In this document: one piece after another, positions 1 to 8,689 of the stretch
Numbering within the stretch: the first letter of the stretch is position 1
How the letters are laid out: every line of letters begins with the position of its first letter
From: Burkholderia vietnamiensis LMG 10929
Lineage (GTDB): Bacteria > Pseudomonadota > Gammaproteobacteria > Burkholderiales > Burkholderiaceae
Assembly: GCF_000959445.1 (NCBI RefSeq)
Contig: NZ_CP009631.1
Coordinates: 1,302,001 to 1,366,000 of the forward strand
DNA: 64,000 nt
Direction of reading: 5' to 3'
Program-made: the position numbers and the translations under genes
The notes under the pieces: generated by a model
What the model saw: the letters and a program-made list of their open reading frames with translations, nothing else
Database searches by the model: none
What the model was told of the DNA's origin: nothing

Positions 1-942
1 CTCGTGCGCGGCAATTACGCGGCCGGCTGGCGCGGCCACGAGGCGCGCTGGGACGGCGCCGGCGAGCTGCGCGGCCGCCGCCCGGCGCTGCCGGGCCCGC
101 GCTGGCAGGGCGAGCCGCTCGCCGGCAAGACCTTGCTCGTCTGGGGCGAGCAGGGGCTCGGCGACGTGCTGCAGTTCGCGCGCTTCGTCGCGCCGCTCGC
201 CGAGCGCGCGCACCGCGAAGGCGGCCGGCTCGTGTGGAACACGTTTCCGCAGCTCGGCACGCTGATGCAGCGCAGCCTCGGCGCGCACGTGGACGCGTTC
301 AGCGCCGGCGGCGGTGTCGACACGCTGCCGCCGTTCGATTACGAGGTGCCGCTGATCGGCCTGCCGTTGATGCTCGGGATGGAGACGTCGACGCTCGGCG
401 CGTCGGTGCCGTACCTGCATGCGGAGCCACATGCGCGCGACGCGTGGCGCGCGCGGCTCGCGGGCGAGCGGCGGCTGAAGGTCGGGCTCGTGTGGACGGG
501 CAGCGCGGGGCACCAGCGCAACCCGTTCCGGCGCGTCGGGCTCGCGCGCTATGCCGATGCGTTCGGCGGCATCGACGGCGTCGCGTTTTATTCGCTGCAG
601 CCGGGCGCGGATGCCGATGTCGCCGCGGCGCGCGCGGCCGGTTTCGCGATCGAGGACTTTACCGCCGAGCTGAAGAGTTTCGACGACACGGCGGCGTTCA
701 TCGGCGCGCTCGATCTAGTGATCACGGTGTGCACGTCGGTTGCGCATCTGTCGGGCGCGCTCGGCGCGCGCACCTGGGTCGCGCTCGACGTGAATCCGCA
801 TTGGCCGTGGCTGCTCGATCGCACCGACAGCCCGTGGTATCCGAGCGCGACGCTCTACCGGCAGCCGACGTTCGGCGCATGGGCGCCGGTGATGGACGCG
901 CTCGCGCGCGATTTGCGTGGGCTCGCGGCTGGGCGGGGTTGA
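1..942 (+). CDS. TPR/glycosyltransferase-like protein, 3' part only
   Basis: The reading frame is open from the first base, so the start lies outside the window; 313 residues are visible. The opening stretch (GNYAAGWRGHEARW) resembles the sequence linking TPR repeats to a glycosyltransferase-like domain in proteobacterial TPR proteins, and GEQGLGDVLQFAR near residue 48 is the glycine-rich signature of that domain. A second conserved block, VGLVWTGSAGHQRN, is near residue 161, and DLVITVCTSVAHLSGALG near residue 238 resembles the nucleotide-sugar binding end of GT-B folds (GT9-like). From family knowledge, such proteins act in surface glycan or flagellin/protein glycosylation; the acceptor cannot be told. 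It converges with lnt. Confidence 0.7.
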   Translation, partial: LVRGNYAAGWRGHEARWDGAGELRGRRPALPGPRWQGEPLAGKTLLVWGEQGLGDVLQFARFVAPLAERAHREGGRLVWNTFPQLGTLMQRSLGAHVDAFSAGGGVDTLPPFDYEVPLIGLPLMLGMETSTLGASVPYLHAEPHARDAWRARLAGERRLKVGLVWTGSAGHQRNPFRRVGLARYADAFGGIDGVAFYSLQPGADADVAAARAAGFAIEDFTAELKSFDDTAAFIGALDLVITVCTSVAHLSGALGARTWVALDVNPHWPWLLDRTDSPWYPSATLYRQPTFGAWAPVMDALARDLRGLAAGRG

Positions 943-951
943 GGGGCTGGC

Positions 952-971
952 AGCCGCTGGGGGTAGCGGCT
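952..971. terminator. hairpin between convergent genes
   Basis: A 7-bp perfect inverted repeat (AGCCGCT / AGCGGCT, 6-nt loop) lies just after the stop of the glycosyltransferase-like gene. There is no clear T-run, so it may only partly terminate transcription. Confidence 0.35.
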
Positions 972-1058
972 CGCATTGGCGGCTGGTCTGAGCGATCAGC
1001 CTGAACGACTGGCCTGAGGGCTCAGATGGATCGGCCGGTCCGAGCGACCAACCCCCGC

Positions 1059-2759
1059 TCACACGTCGCCGTCCCCGTCGCGCATCGCCCGCTCGCGGCG
1101 GCGCAGCCCCGGCCCGAACGTGAAGCCGAACGCGAGCAGCATCAGCGACACGGCGAGCACGACGGCGTTGCCGCTCGTCACGTACGGCGTGAAGCCGCTG
1201 GTGCCTTCGATCCGCACGTCGAGCGAGCCGATCGTGTATGGCTTGAGCTGGCCGAGCACGCGGCCGCGTGCGTCGATCGCGGCCGTCATCCCGGTATTGG
1301 TCGAGCGCAGCATCGGCCGGCCGGTTTCGAGCGCGCGCATGCGGGCGATCTGCAGATGCTGGTCGAGCGCGATGGTGTCGCCGAACCACGCGAGGTTCGT
1401 CACGTTGACGAGCACGCCGGGCGGCTGCGGGTTGTCGCGGATCGTCGCGGCGATCTCCTCGCCGAACAAGTCCTCGTAGCAGATATCGGCCATCACCGGC
1501 TGGTTGTGAACGAGGAACGGCTTCTGCACCGGTGCGCCGCGCGCGAAGTCGCCGAGCGGCATCTTCATCAGGTCGACGAACCAGCGGAAGCCCCACGGAA
1601 TGAACTCGCCGAACGGGACGAGATGGTGCTTGTCGTAGTGGTAGATGTCGCGCGAATGCGGCGTCACGCCATACAGGCTGTTCGTGTAGTCGACGTAATG
1701 GCCGTCCGGCGTCACCGATGCGCCGACCGCGCCGAACAGCACGGCCGAGCCCGTCGTGTCGCTGAACTTGCGGATCGCGACGGCGAACGGCTCGGGCAGC
1801 TCCTGGATCATCACCGCGATCGCGGTTTCCGGCGTGACGATCAGGTCGGCCGGCTTCTCGACGATCATCTGCGTGTACATCTTGATCGCCGCGTCGATGC
1901 CTTCCTGCTCGAACTTGATGTCCTGCTTCACGTTGCCCTGCAGCAGCCGCACCGTGAGCGGCGCGTTCGCGGGCACGGTCCAGCTCGCCTGCGACAGCCC
2001 GATGCCGAGCGCCGCCAGCGCGACCGCCAGCATGGCCGGCGCGGCCGCCCGGATCGCGGGCGCGCGTGCAGCGCCGGGAGCACCAAGCTCGGCGGTGCGC
2101 GGCCGGCGCGCGGCGACGAGCGCCTGCACGGCCAGCGCGGCGAACAGCGCGAGCACCCATGCGATCCCGTACACGCCGACGACCGGCGCGAACCCGGCGA
2201 GCGGCCCGTCGACCTGCGCGTAACCGCTCGCGAGCCACGGAAAGCCGGTGAACACGGTGCCGCGCAGCCATTCGCCGAGCGCCCATGCGCTCGCGAACGC
2301 GAACGCGCCGTGCCACGTCGGCGCGAACGGCCGCGGGTCGGGCGCGCGGCGATGCCACGCGTGGCCCGCGCAAAACGACCACAACGCGGCCGAAAACGCC
2401 GGGTACAGCGACAGGTACAGCGCGAACAGCACCAGCGCGCCGCCCGCGAGCGGCGCGGCCATCTCGCCGTACACGTGCATGCTGATGTACAGCCACCAGA
2501 TGCCGCTGATGAAGTTGCCGAACCCGAATGCGCCGCCGGTGAGCGCGGCGCCGCGCCAGCTCGACGTGCGCGTGAGCTGCGCGAAGAACCAGACGAATAC
2601 GGCGAGCTGCAGCCAGCCGCCGTGCGGCGTCGGCGCGAAGCTGAGCGTATTGGCCGCGCCGGCGAGCAGCGCGGCCGGATAGTGCCAGCGCGGCAGCGCG
2701 CGCCCGGGGGCGGGCGCGAGGAGGCCGCCAGCCGGGCGGGACGGGATCGGATCGTCCAT
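1059..2759 (-). CDS. lnt: apolipoprotein N-acyltransferase Lnt
   Basis: Inner-membrane enzyme that N-acylates the diacylated N-terminal cysteine of lipoproteins, the last step of lipoprotein maturation. The 566 residues have several hydrophobic segments in the first ~240, followed by a nitrilase-like catalytic domain. The catalytic Glu-Lys-Cys triad is readable: VTPETAIAV (Glu), YHYDKHHLVPFGEFIP (Lys) and ICYEDLFGEE (Cys). Length is normal for beta-proteobacterial Lnt. The ATG at 2759 follows corC by about 56 bp, and the corC-lnt order is the usual one, so it is probably the last gene of the miaB operon. The N-terminal ~20 residues are Pro/Gly rich and the true start could be slightly downstream. 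Confidence 0.95.
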   Translation of the reverse strand: MDDPIPSRPAGGLLAPAPGRALPRWHYPAALLAGAANTLSFAPTPHGGWLQLAVFVWFFAQLTRTSSWRGAALTGGAFGFGNFISGIWWLYISMHVYGEMAAPLAGGALVLFALYLSLYPAFSAALWSFCAGHAWHRRAPDPRPFAPTWHGAFAFASAWALGEWLRGTVFTGFPWLASGYAQVDGPLAGFAPVVGVYGIAWVLALFAALAVQALVAARRPRTAELGAPGAARAPAIRAAAPAMLAVALAALGIGLSQASWTVPANAPLTVRLLQGNVKQDIKFEQEGIDAAIKMYTQMIVEKPADLIVTPETAIAVMIQELPEPFAVAIRKFSDTTGSAVLFGAVGASVTPDGHYVDYTNSLYGVTPHSRDIYHYDKHHLVPFGEFIPWGFRWFVDLMKMPLGDFARGAPVQKPFLVHNQPVMADICYEDLFGEEIAATIRDNPQPPGVLVNVTNLAWFGDTIALDQHLQIARMRALETGRPMLRSTNTGMTAAIDARGRVLGQLKPYTIGSLDVRIEGTSGFTPYVTSGNAVVLAVSLMLLAFGFTFGPGLRRRERAMRDGDGDV

Positions 2760-2815
2760 GTGAAGCGAAAGAGGGCGAGCGGTTGAGGAAGGCGCGGCCG
2801 GCGCGGCCGGTCAGG

Positions 2816-3703
2816 TCAGTCGTCGTGCGAGGTTTCGGCGCGCCGGCTCGCGAGCGGGTTGCGGCGCACCAGCAGCACGTGGACCTGCCGCGCATCGCCG
2901 CGCTGGATCTCGAACACGAGGTTGCCGAGCTGCAGCTTCTCGCCGCGATGCGGCACGCGGCCGAAATGATGGGTGATCAGCCCGCCGATCGTGTCGACCT
3001 CGTCGTCCGGGAAGTCGGTGCCGAAGGTCTCGTTGAACTGTTCGATCTCGGTGAGCGCGCGCACGCGGTAGCGGCCGTCGGGCGCCGAGATGATGTTGCC
3101 GGCCTCTTCGTCGAAGTCGTATTCGTCCTCGATGTCGCCGACGATCTGCTCGAGCACGTCCTCGATCGTGATCAGGCCCGCGACGCCGCCGTATTCGTCG
3201 ACGACGATCGCCAGATGATTGCGGTTCACGCGGAAGTCGTGCAGCAGCACGTTCAGGCGCTTCGATTCGGGGATGAACACCGCCGGGCGCAGCATGCCGC
3301 GCACGTCGAATTCTTCCTCGGCGTAAAAGCGCAGCAGATCCTTCGCGAGCAGCACGCCGATCACGTTGTCGCGGTTCTCCTCGAACACCGGATAGCGCGA
3401 GTGCGCCTTCTCGAGGACGAACGGGATGAAATCTTCGGGCTTGTCGGTGATGTTGATCGCGTCCATCTGCGCACGCGGCACCATGATGTCGCGCGCACAC
3501 AGGTCGGACACCTGGAACACCCCCTCGATCATCGACAGCGAATCGGCGTCGATCAGGTTGCGTTCGTGCGCATCCTGGAGGATTTCCAGCAGTTCCGTCC
3601 GGGATTCCGGCTCGGGCGAGATGAAGTCGGTCAGGCGCTCGAGCAGCGAGCGCTTTTCTTGCGGTTTGTCGATTGGCTTACGACTGGGATACGAATCGTT
3701 CAT
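2816..3703 (-). CDS. corC: CorC/HlyC-type CBS-domain protein
   Basis: Cytosolic 295-residue protein with a CBS pair (about residues 70-190, containing AIVVDEYGGVAGLITIEDVLEQIVGDIEDE) and a C-terminal CorC_HlyC domain (about residues 205-285, FGRVPHRGEKLQLGNLVFEI). It is the short, soluble form (E. coli CorC/YbeX) without the DUF21 membrane domain. The family is linked to Mg2+/Co2+ efflux and, with YbeY/YbeZ, to ribosome maintenance; the exact activity is unsettled. It sits directly upstream of lnt. Confidence 0.93.
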   Translation of the reverse strand: MNDSYPSRKPIDKPQEKRSLLERLTDFISPEPESRTELLEILQDAHERNLIDADSLSMIEGVFQVSDLCARDIMVPRAQMDAINITDKPEDFIPFVLEKAHSRYPVFEENRDNVIGVLLAKDLLRFYAEEEFDVRGMLRPAVFIPESKRLNVLLHDFRVNRNHLAIVVDEYGGVAGLITIEDVLEQIVGDIEDEYDFDEEAGNIISAPDGRYRVRALTEIEQFNETFGTDFPDDEVDTIGGLITHHFGRVPHRGEKLQLGNLVFEIQRGDARQVHVLLVRRNPLASRRAETSHDD

Positions 3704-4015
3704 GGTGGTGCGCCCGGATCATGCCGGGGCGCGCGGTCACGGAGTAGGGAAGGATACACCAAGGGCATGGCGCGGCCGTGTCACCGGCCGTCCGGCCAGG
3801 CCGGGCGGCCCGCGCGTCGGCCGGGACTCGACCGCGCGCGGCACGGCGGCCCTGCTTCGGGTCCATCCTATCTCAGAAAGGGCCGGCAGCGCAGCGAAGG
3901 CAAAAATACCCGGGCGGGAGCGGGTGCGGCCGGCGGCCCGAGGCCCGAGGCCCGAGGCCCGAGGCCCGAGGCCCGCGCGGCGGCATTTCGTCGCGCCGGC
4001 CCGGCGGGCGCCGCG
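3704..4015. other. GC-rich spacer inside the operon
   Basis: No credible coding sequence is seen between corC and the small lipoprotein gene. The spacer holds the heptamer repeat at 3937-3975 and otherwise featureless GC-rich DNA. A promoter for corC-lnt may lie here but I cannot point to clear -35/-10 boxes. Confidence 0.5.
3937..3975. repeat. heptamer tandem repeat (CCCGAGG)
   Basis: Five exact head-to-tail copies of CCCGAGG plus a partial sixth (CCCG). It lies in non-coding DNA between corC and the small lipoprotein gene. Simple repeats of this kind change copy number by slippage. Confidence 0.9.
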
Positions 4016-4165
4016 TCAGAAGCGCATGCCGGCCGAGCAGCCGCCCGCGGCCGCGCCGTTGGTCGCGGCGCCGCCGCAGCCGAACATTCCGCAGCCCGAC
4101 ACCGCGACGCTCGCGGCGATCAGCAGCGCGGCGACGATGCAGCGCGATCTGGTTGACGGTTTCAT
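4016..4165 (-). CDS. small lipoprotein, 49 residues
   Basis: An ATG at 4165 opens a 49-residue frame: basic start (MKPSTRSR), hydrophobic segment (CIVAALLIAASVAV), then a lipobox VSGC with Cys as expected +1 residue of the mature lipoprotein. The mature peptide is only ~25 residues and rich in Gly, Ala and Cys (GMFGCGGAATN...GGCSAG). I do not recognise a named family. It lies between chaC and corC on the same strand, in an operon whose last gene, lnt, acylates lipoproteins. Its shortness makes it easy for gene finders to miss. Confidence 0.6.
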   Translation of the reverse strand: MKPSTRSRCIVAALLIAASVAVSGCGMFGCGGAATNGAAAGGCSAGMRF

Positions 4166-4235
4166 CGTGGCCATCCTGGTTCGAATGCAGGGGCGCGGCG
4201 GCGCGCTCGCCCGGCGCGGACCGGCGTGCGGCGCC

Positions 4236-4868
4236 TCACCGGCATCGCGAGAGCAGCGCTTCCAGCGCGCGATCGGGGATGCCGCTCGCGCGCAGCGCGT
4301 CGACGGTGCGGCTCACGTAATCGAGCGTCGTGCCGTAGCGGCCCGCCGCGCTGTCGAACACCGCCTTCACGACGGGGTCGGGCAGCTTGCCCGTGTAGGT
4401 GGGCGCGTCGCGGCGCATCACGAACGCGAGCGCCTGCACGCGTTCGCCGGTCTCGAGCGAGCACGGCAGCCAAGCGGGCCGGTACGAGCCCATCGGCATT
4501 TCGCGTTTCCACAACGTCTCGAGATGCGGCTGGGCGGTCGGGCCCGCGATCCGGAATGCGATGCCCGCGCAGGAGCCGCCGCGATCGAGCGCGAGCACGA
4601 GGCCCGGATGCTCGGGCGTGCCGCGGTTCACGCGCGACCACAAATAGAGCCCGCGGTGATAGCCGTGCACCTTGCCGCGCACGGCGGCGACCGTCGGCAG
4701 CCCGGGGTTCCAGATCAGCGACCCATAGCCGAACAGCCACAGGTCTTGCCGGCCGTCCCAATCGCGCATCGTGTGCGCGAGCGACGCGGCGAGTTCCTCT
4801 TCCGTCAGCAGCCGGCCCTCGCCGATCGACGGCGGGTAGGCGGGCGGCAGCAGCGCGGCGTGGTGCAT
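4236..4868 (-). CDS. chaC: ChaC-type gamma-glutamylcyclotransferase
   Basis: 210 residues. The diagnostic GYGSLIWNP motif is near residue 47, followed by the family blocks VHGYHRGLYLWS and RGTPEHPGLVLALDRGGSC. ChaC enzymes cleave glutathione to 5-oxoproline and Cys-Gly in the cytosol. The gene starts 14 bp after the ybeY stop on the same strand, so it is co-transcribed with ybeY. It interrupts the classical ybeY-corC order, an insertion not found in E. coli. Confidence 0.9.
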   Translation of the reverse strand: MHHAALLPPAYPPSIGEGRLLTEEELAASLAHTMRDWDGRQDLWLFGYGSLIWNPGLPTVAAVRGKVHGYHRGLYLWSRVNRGTPEHPGLVLALDRGGSCAGIAFRIAGPTAQPHLETLWKREMPMGSYRPAWLPCSLETGERVQALAFVMRRDAPTYTGKLPDPVVKAVFDSAAGRYGTTLDYVSRTVDALRASGIPDRALEALLSRCR

Positions 4869-4882
4869 GGTGCGGACGGCGT

Positions 4883-5659
4883 TTACTGGTACGGGTTCGG
4901 GAAGCCCAGCTTCGCGAGAATGTCGATTTCGAGCGCTTCCATTTCGGCGGCGTCAGCGTCGCTCGTCTCGTGGTCGTAGCCTTGCGCGTGCAGCGCGCCG
5001 TGGACCAGCAGGTGCGCGTAGTGGGCCGCGAGCGGCTTGTTCTGCTCGCGCGCTTCCTTTTCGACGACCGGGCAGCACAGCACCAGATCGCCGATCACGG
5101 TGCCGTCCGGCGCCGGATCGTAGGCGAACGTCAACACGTTGGTCGGATAGTCCTTGTGGCGATAGCCGGCGTTCAGCGTGCGGCCTTCTTCCTCGCCGAC
5201 GAAGCGCACGGTGAGCTGCGCGCTCGCGAACAGCGCCGGCTCGATCCATTCGGCGATCAGCTTGCGCTTCGGCAGCGTCTTGCGCAGCTCGGCGGTGATT
5301 TCGTCGCCGTATTGCACGGACAGTTCGAACTCCAGTTCGCGGCCGCCTTCATCCATTTCTTCGTCGCGCGGCGCGAGTTCGGCGCCGACGTGCAGCGTCA
5401 CGCTGTCGTAGTGCTCGGGCTGCAGCGCGAGCTTCGCGCGCATGGTCGGATCGTTGTGCTGAGCGACGATCGCGACGGCCGCGTCGCCCGAGCTGCCCGA
5501 CAGGTCGAACATCAGGCTGCGGCCATCCGGGAAGTCGATTCGCAGCCCTTGCGCGTTGACGCTCCGGGCCTTGCCCTTCGCATCGAACAGGGAAACACGG
5601 GGGGATTCTGGCGCGGCAGACTGCGCGCGCCCGGACTTGCGAGAACGGGATGATTTCAT
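4883..5659 (-). CDS. ybeY: YbeY endoribonuclease with N-terminal extension
   Basis: Single-strand-specific metallo-endoribonuclease for 16S rRNA 3'-end maturation and 70S quality control. The zinc site [11 protein letters not shown] is near the C-terminus, preceded by [18 protein letters not shown], both diagnostic. From the ATG at 5659 ([10 protein letters not shown]) the protein has 258 residues, roughly 90-100 more than a typical YbeY; the extra N-terminal part is polar and acidic in places (RDEEMDEGG). An even longer open frame reaches 5815 but its start is unsupported. It follows phoL/ybeZ, its usual partner. Confidence 0.92.
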   Translation of the reverse strand: MKSSRSRKSGRAQSAAPESPRVSLFDAKGKARSVNAQGLRIDFPDGRSLMFDLSGSSGDAAVAIVAQHNDPTMRAKLALQPEHYDSVTLHVGAELAPRDEEMDEGGRELEFELSVQYGDEITAELRKTLPKRKLIAEWIEPALFASAQLTVRFVGEEEGRTLNAGYRHKDYPTNVLTFAYDPAPDGTVIGDLVLCCPVVEKEAREQNKPLAAHYAHLLVHGALHAQGYDHETSDADAAEMEALEIDILAKLGFPNPYQ

Positions 5660-5831
5660 GACTGGGGCGGCGATTGGAACGCGTTGAGGATACACCAAAC
5701 GGCCGATCGCACCCGAATGCGCCGCGTCCGGACGCGGGTGAAAAAATGCCCGGCGCGCCGTCGGGCGGGCCGGGCCGGTGGCTGCTGCGGCGCGCGGGCG
5801 CCGCAGCAGCGTCACGCGTCGTCAGGCGTCC

Positions 5832-6878
5832 TCATGCGTCCTTGTGTTGCGCGTGGAAGTCGTCGTACGCCTCGACGATGCGCGCGACGAGCGGATGGCG
5901 CACGACGTCCGCGCTCGTGAAGCGCGTGAGCGCGATCCCGCGCACGTCGCCGAGCACCTGCTGCGCCTCGACGAGCCCGCTCTTGTGTCCGCGCGGCAGG
6001 TCGACCTGGCTCGTGTCGCCGGTGACGACGGCCTTCGAGCCGAAGCCGATCCGCGTGAGGAACATCTTCATCTGCTCGGGCGTCGTGTTTTGCGCCTCGT
6101 CGAGGATGATGAACGCGTGGTTCAGCGTGCGTCCGCGCATGTACGCGAGCGGCGCGATCTCGATCATCTGGCGCTCGAACATCTTCGCGGTCTTGTCGAA
6201 GCCGAGCAGGTCGTACAGCGCGTCGTACAGCGGCCGCAGATACGGGTCGACCTTCTGCGCGAGGTCGCCCGGCAGGAAGCCGAGCCGCTCGCCGGCCTCG
6301 ACGGCCGGGCGCGTCAGCACGATCCGCTTGACCTGGTCGCGCTCGAGCGCGTCGACCGCGCATGCAACCGCGAGGTAGGTCTTGCCCGTGCCGGCCGGTC
6401 CGATGCCGAACGTCACGTCGTGCTGCAGGATCTGCTTCAGGTATTCGCGCTGCGCGGGCGTGCGGCCGCGCAGGTCGGCGCGCCGCGTGTACAGCTTCGG
6501 CGCGGGCTCCTCGTCGGGCGCGGCGTCGTCGAGCGCCGCCGCCGGTTCGTCGAACGGATGGTCGGGATCGCCGCGAAAGCGCACGTCGACCGTGTGCTGC
6601 CGGCCGTTGCCGGCGGTGTGACGCACTTCGACCAGCGCGAGCTGGATGTCGTCGACCGACAGCGGATCGCGGGCGCGGTTGTAGAAGTTCTCGAGCGCCG
6701 CGAGTGCGAGCTTCGCGCCGCGGCCGCGGATCGTGATCCGGTGGCCGCGCCGCGCGAGCGTCACGTCGAGCGCCTGTTCGATCTGCCGCAGATTCTCGTC
6801 GAGCGGGCCGCAGAGGTTCGCGAGGCGCGCGTTGTCGTCGCGCGGTGCGGTGAATTCCAGTGCTTGGACGGTCTTCAA
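5832..6878 (-). CDS. ybeZ: PhoH-like ATPase (PhoL/YbeZ)
   Basis: 348-residue PhoH-family ATPase. An N-terminal KH-like region (about residues 1-110) precedes the P-loop GPAGTGKTYLAVA near residue 159 and a Walker B-like HAFIILDEAQNTTPEQMK near residue 257. YbeZ works with YbeY in rRNA processing. The gene lies 33 bp downstream of miaB and upstream of ybeY, the canonical order. Confidence 0.94.
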   Translation of the reverse strand: MKTVQALEFTAPRDDNARLANLCGPLDENLRQIEQALDVTLARRGHRITIRGRGAKLALAALENFYNRARDPLSVDDIQLALVEVRHTAGNGRQHTVDVRFRGDPDHPFDEPAAALDDAAPDEEPAPKLYTRRADLRGRTPAQREYLKQILQHDVTFGIGPAGTGKTYLAVACAVDALERDQVKRIVLTRPAVEAGERLGFLPGDLAQKVDPYLRPLYDALYDLLGFDKTAKMFERQMIEIAPLAYMRGRTLNHAFIILDEAQNTTPEQMKMFLTRIGFGSKAVVTGDTSQVDLPRGHKSGLVEAQQVLGDVRGIALTRFTSADVVRHPLVARIVEAYDDFHAQHKDA

Positions 6879-6911
6879 AGTAGCGTCGGGCTCCTGTGGA
6901 ACGTCAGTCGG

Positions 6912-8285
6912 TCAGTGGGTGGCCGCGCTCGCGTCGTCGCTCACGAGCAGCAGCTCGCCGCGCAGCGAGTGCGGGTACGCATGGTTGATCTTCACGTCGA
7001 TCATCTGGCCGATCAGGCGCGGGTGCGATGCGAGCGGTGCCGGGAAGTTCACCACGCGGTTGTTCTCGGTGCGGCCCGACAGCTCGTTCGGATCCTTGCG
7101 CGACGGGCCTTCGACGAGAATGCGCTCGACCTTGCCGACCATCGACTGGCTGATGCGCGCGACGTTCTCCTCGATGGTCGCCTGCAGATGTTGCAGGCGT
7201 TTGAGCTTGACCTCGCGCGGCGTGTCGTCGTGCAGGTTGGCGGCCGGCGTGCCGGGCCGCGGGCTGTAGATGAACGAGAAGCTGGTGTCGTAGCTCATCT
7301 CGTGGACGAGCGCCATCATCTTGTCGAAGTCGTCTTCGGTCTCGCCGGGGAAGCCGACGATCATGTCGGTCGACAGCGACAGGTCGGGGCGGATCGCACG
7401 CAGCTTGCGGATCACCGACTTGTATTCGAGCACCGTGTAGCCGCGTTTCATCGCCATCAGGATCCGGTCGGAGCCGTGCTGGACCGGCAGGTGCAGGTGG
7501 CTCACGAGCTTCGGCACCTTCGCGTAGGTGTCGATCAGGCGCTGCGTGAACTCCTTCGGATGCGACGTCGTGTAGCGGATCCGCTCGATGCCCGGAATGT
7601 CGGCGACGTATTCGATCAGCGTCGCGAAATCGGCGATGTCGGCCGAGCCGGCGCTCAGCGCGCCGCGGTACGCGTTCACGTTCTGGCCGAGCAGCGTCAC
7701 TTCGCGCACGCCCTGATCGGCGAGGCCGGCCACTTCGGTCAGCACGTCGTCGAGCGGGCGCGACACTTCATCGCCGCGCGTGTACGGGACCACGCAGTAG
7801 CTGCAGTACTTCGAGCAGCCTTCCATGATCGACACGAACGCGCTCGGGCCTTCGACGCGCGCGGGCGGCAGATGGTCGAACTTCTCGATCTCGGGGAACG
7901 TGATGTCGACCTGCGCGCGGCCGCTCGCGCGGCGCGCGTCGATCATCTGCGGCAGGCGGTGCAATGTTTGCGGGCCGAACACGAGGTCGACGTACGGCGC
8001 GCGCGACACGATCGATGCACCTTCCTGGCTCGCGACGCAGCCGCCGACGCCGATCAGCAGGCCGGGCTTCGCTTCCTTCAGCTCGCGCACGCGGCCGAGA
8101 TCGGAGAACACCTTTTCCTGCGCCTTCTCGCGCACCGAGCACGTGTTGAACAGGATGATGTCCGCGTCTTCGGGCGTGTCGGTCTTCTCGAGGCCTTCGG
8201 CCGCATTCAGCACGTCCACCATCTTGTCCGAGTCGTACTCGTTCATCTGGCAGCCGAAGGTCTTTACGTAAACTTTCTTGGTCAT
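6912..8285 (-). CDS. miaB: tRNA-2-methylthio-N6-dimethylallyladenosine synthase MiaB
   Basis: Radical-SAM methylthiotransferase that modifies A37 of tRNAs reading UNN codons. The ATG at 8285 gives 457 residues. N-terminal UPF0004 domain begins [19 protein letters not shown] with the first cluster Cys, plus NTCSVREKA and VGGCVASQ; the radical-SAM motif [15 protein letters not shown] (CxxxCxxC) follows near residue 154, and a TRAM domain closes the protein ([20 protein letters not shown]). First gene of the leftward operon. Confidence 0.97.
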   Translation of the reverse strand: MTKKVYVKTFGCQMNEYDSDKMVDVLNAAEGLEKTDTPEDADIILFNTCSVREKAQEKVFSDLGRVRELKEAKPGLLIGVGGCVASQEGASIVSRAPYVDLVFGPQTLHRLPQMIDARRASGRAQVDITFPEIEKFDHLPPARVEGPSAFVSIMEGCSKYCSYCVVPYTRGDEVSRPLDDVLTEVAGLADQGVREVTLLGQNVNAYRGALSAGSADIADFATLIEYVADIPGIERIRYTTSHPKEFTQRLIDTYAKVPKLVSHLHLPVQHGSDRILMAMKRGYTVLEYKSVIRKLRAIRPDLSLSTDMIVGFPGETEDDFDKMMALVHEMSYDTSFSFIYSPRPGTPAANLHDDTPREVKLKRLQHLQATIEENVARISQSMVGKVERILVEGPSRKDPNELSGRTENNRVVNFPAPLASHPRLIGQMIDVKINHAYPHSLRGELLLVSDDASAATH

Positions 8286-8689
8286 GGGGTTCGCCGTTCG
8301 CAGTGGTTGACCTGGGGGCGTCGTCAAGGGTGAATCGGGACGGCCGCGCGCTGCATGCACGCTGCATGATATGGCGCGCATGGGACAGGACAGGCCGTCG
8401 GGAAAGCTTTCCATTATAGCTTTTCGCGGCCCGCCGGACCGGTGGCCGGTTGCGGGCGCGCGCCGCCGTGCCGGTGCGTTCCGGCCCCTTGCTGGCCCCA
8501 TCCCGGCAAGGGGCGAGCACAGACGTCGCGCGGAACACCCATTGCGCCGCGCTGCTGATAACGGTGTGAAGATAACTTCGTTTGCCCGCTCCGGGCCCGG
8601 TGATAGCGTGTCGATACGCGCCGTGCATGGCGCACTCCGATTCCGGCTTACCCCATTGCAGGGCCGCATCGCGGCCCGGAGGTCATGCT
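8286..8689. other. divergent intergenic region miaB / XRE regulator
   Basis: About 400 bp without a convincing gene. It must hold the miaB operon promoter and that of the rightward XRE gene, but no near-consensus boxes stand out. A short inverted repeat (CATGC acgct GCATG) lies around 8353-8368. Confidence 0.5.
8661..8677 (+). promoter_or_regulatory. 5'-UTR hairpin abutting the RBS of the XRE-cupin gene
   Basis: GGGCCGC atc GCGGCCC, a perfect 7-bp stem with a 3-nt loop, ends at the GGAGG ribosome binding site of the gene starting at 8690. Such placement can modulate translation, but no further evidence of control is visible. Confidence 0.4.

Noticed and set aside
715..2895. Long open frame (726 codons) on the minus strand overlapping lnt
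   Set aside because: It is a frame shadow of lnt and the flanking gene in GC-rich DNA: Arg/Ala-rich low-complexity product, no motifs, while Lnt has its full catalytic triad.
3937..3975. CRISPR or iteron array
   Set aside because: Seven-base units head to tail without spacers and no replication gene nearby.
5778..8333. 851-codon plus-strand frame across phoL and miaB
   Set aside because: Antisense shadow of two well-supported genes; composition is Arg/Val/Asp repeats typical of the complementary frame of GC-rich codons.
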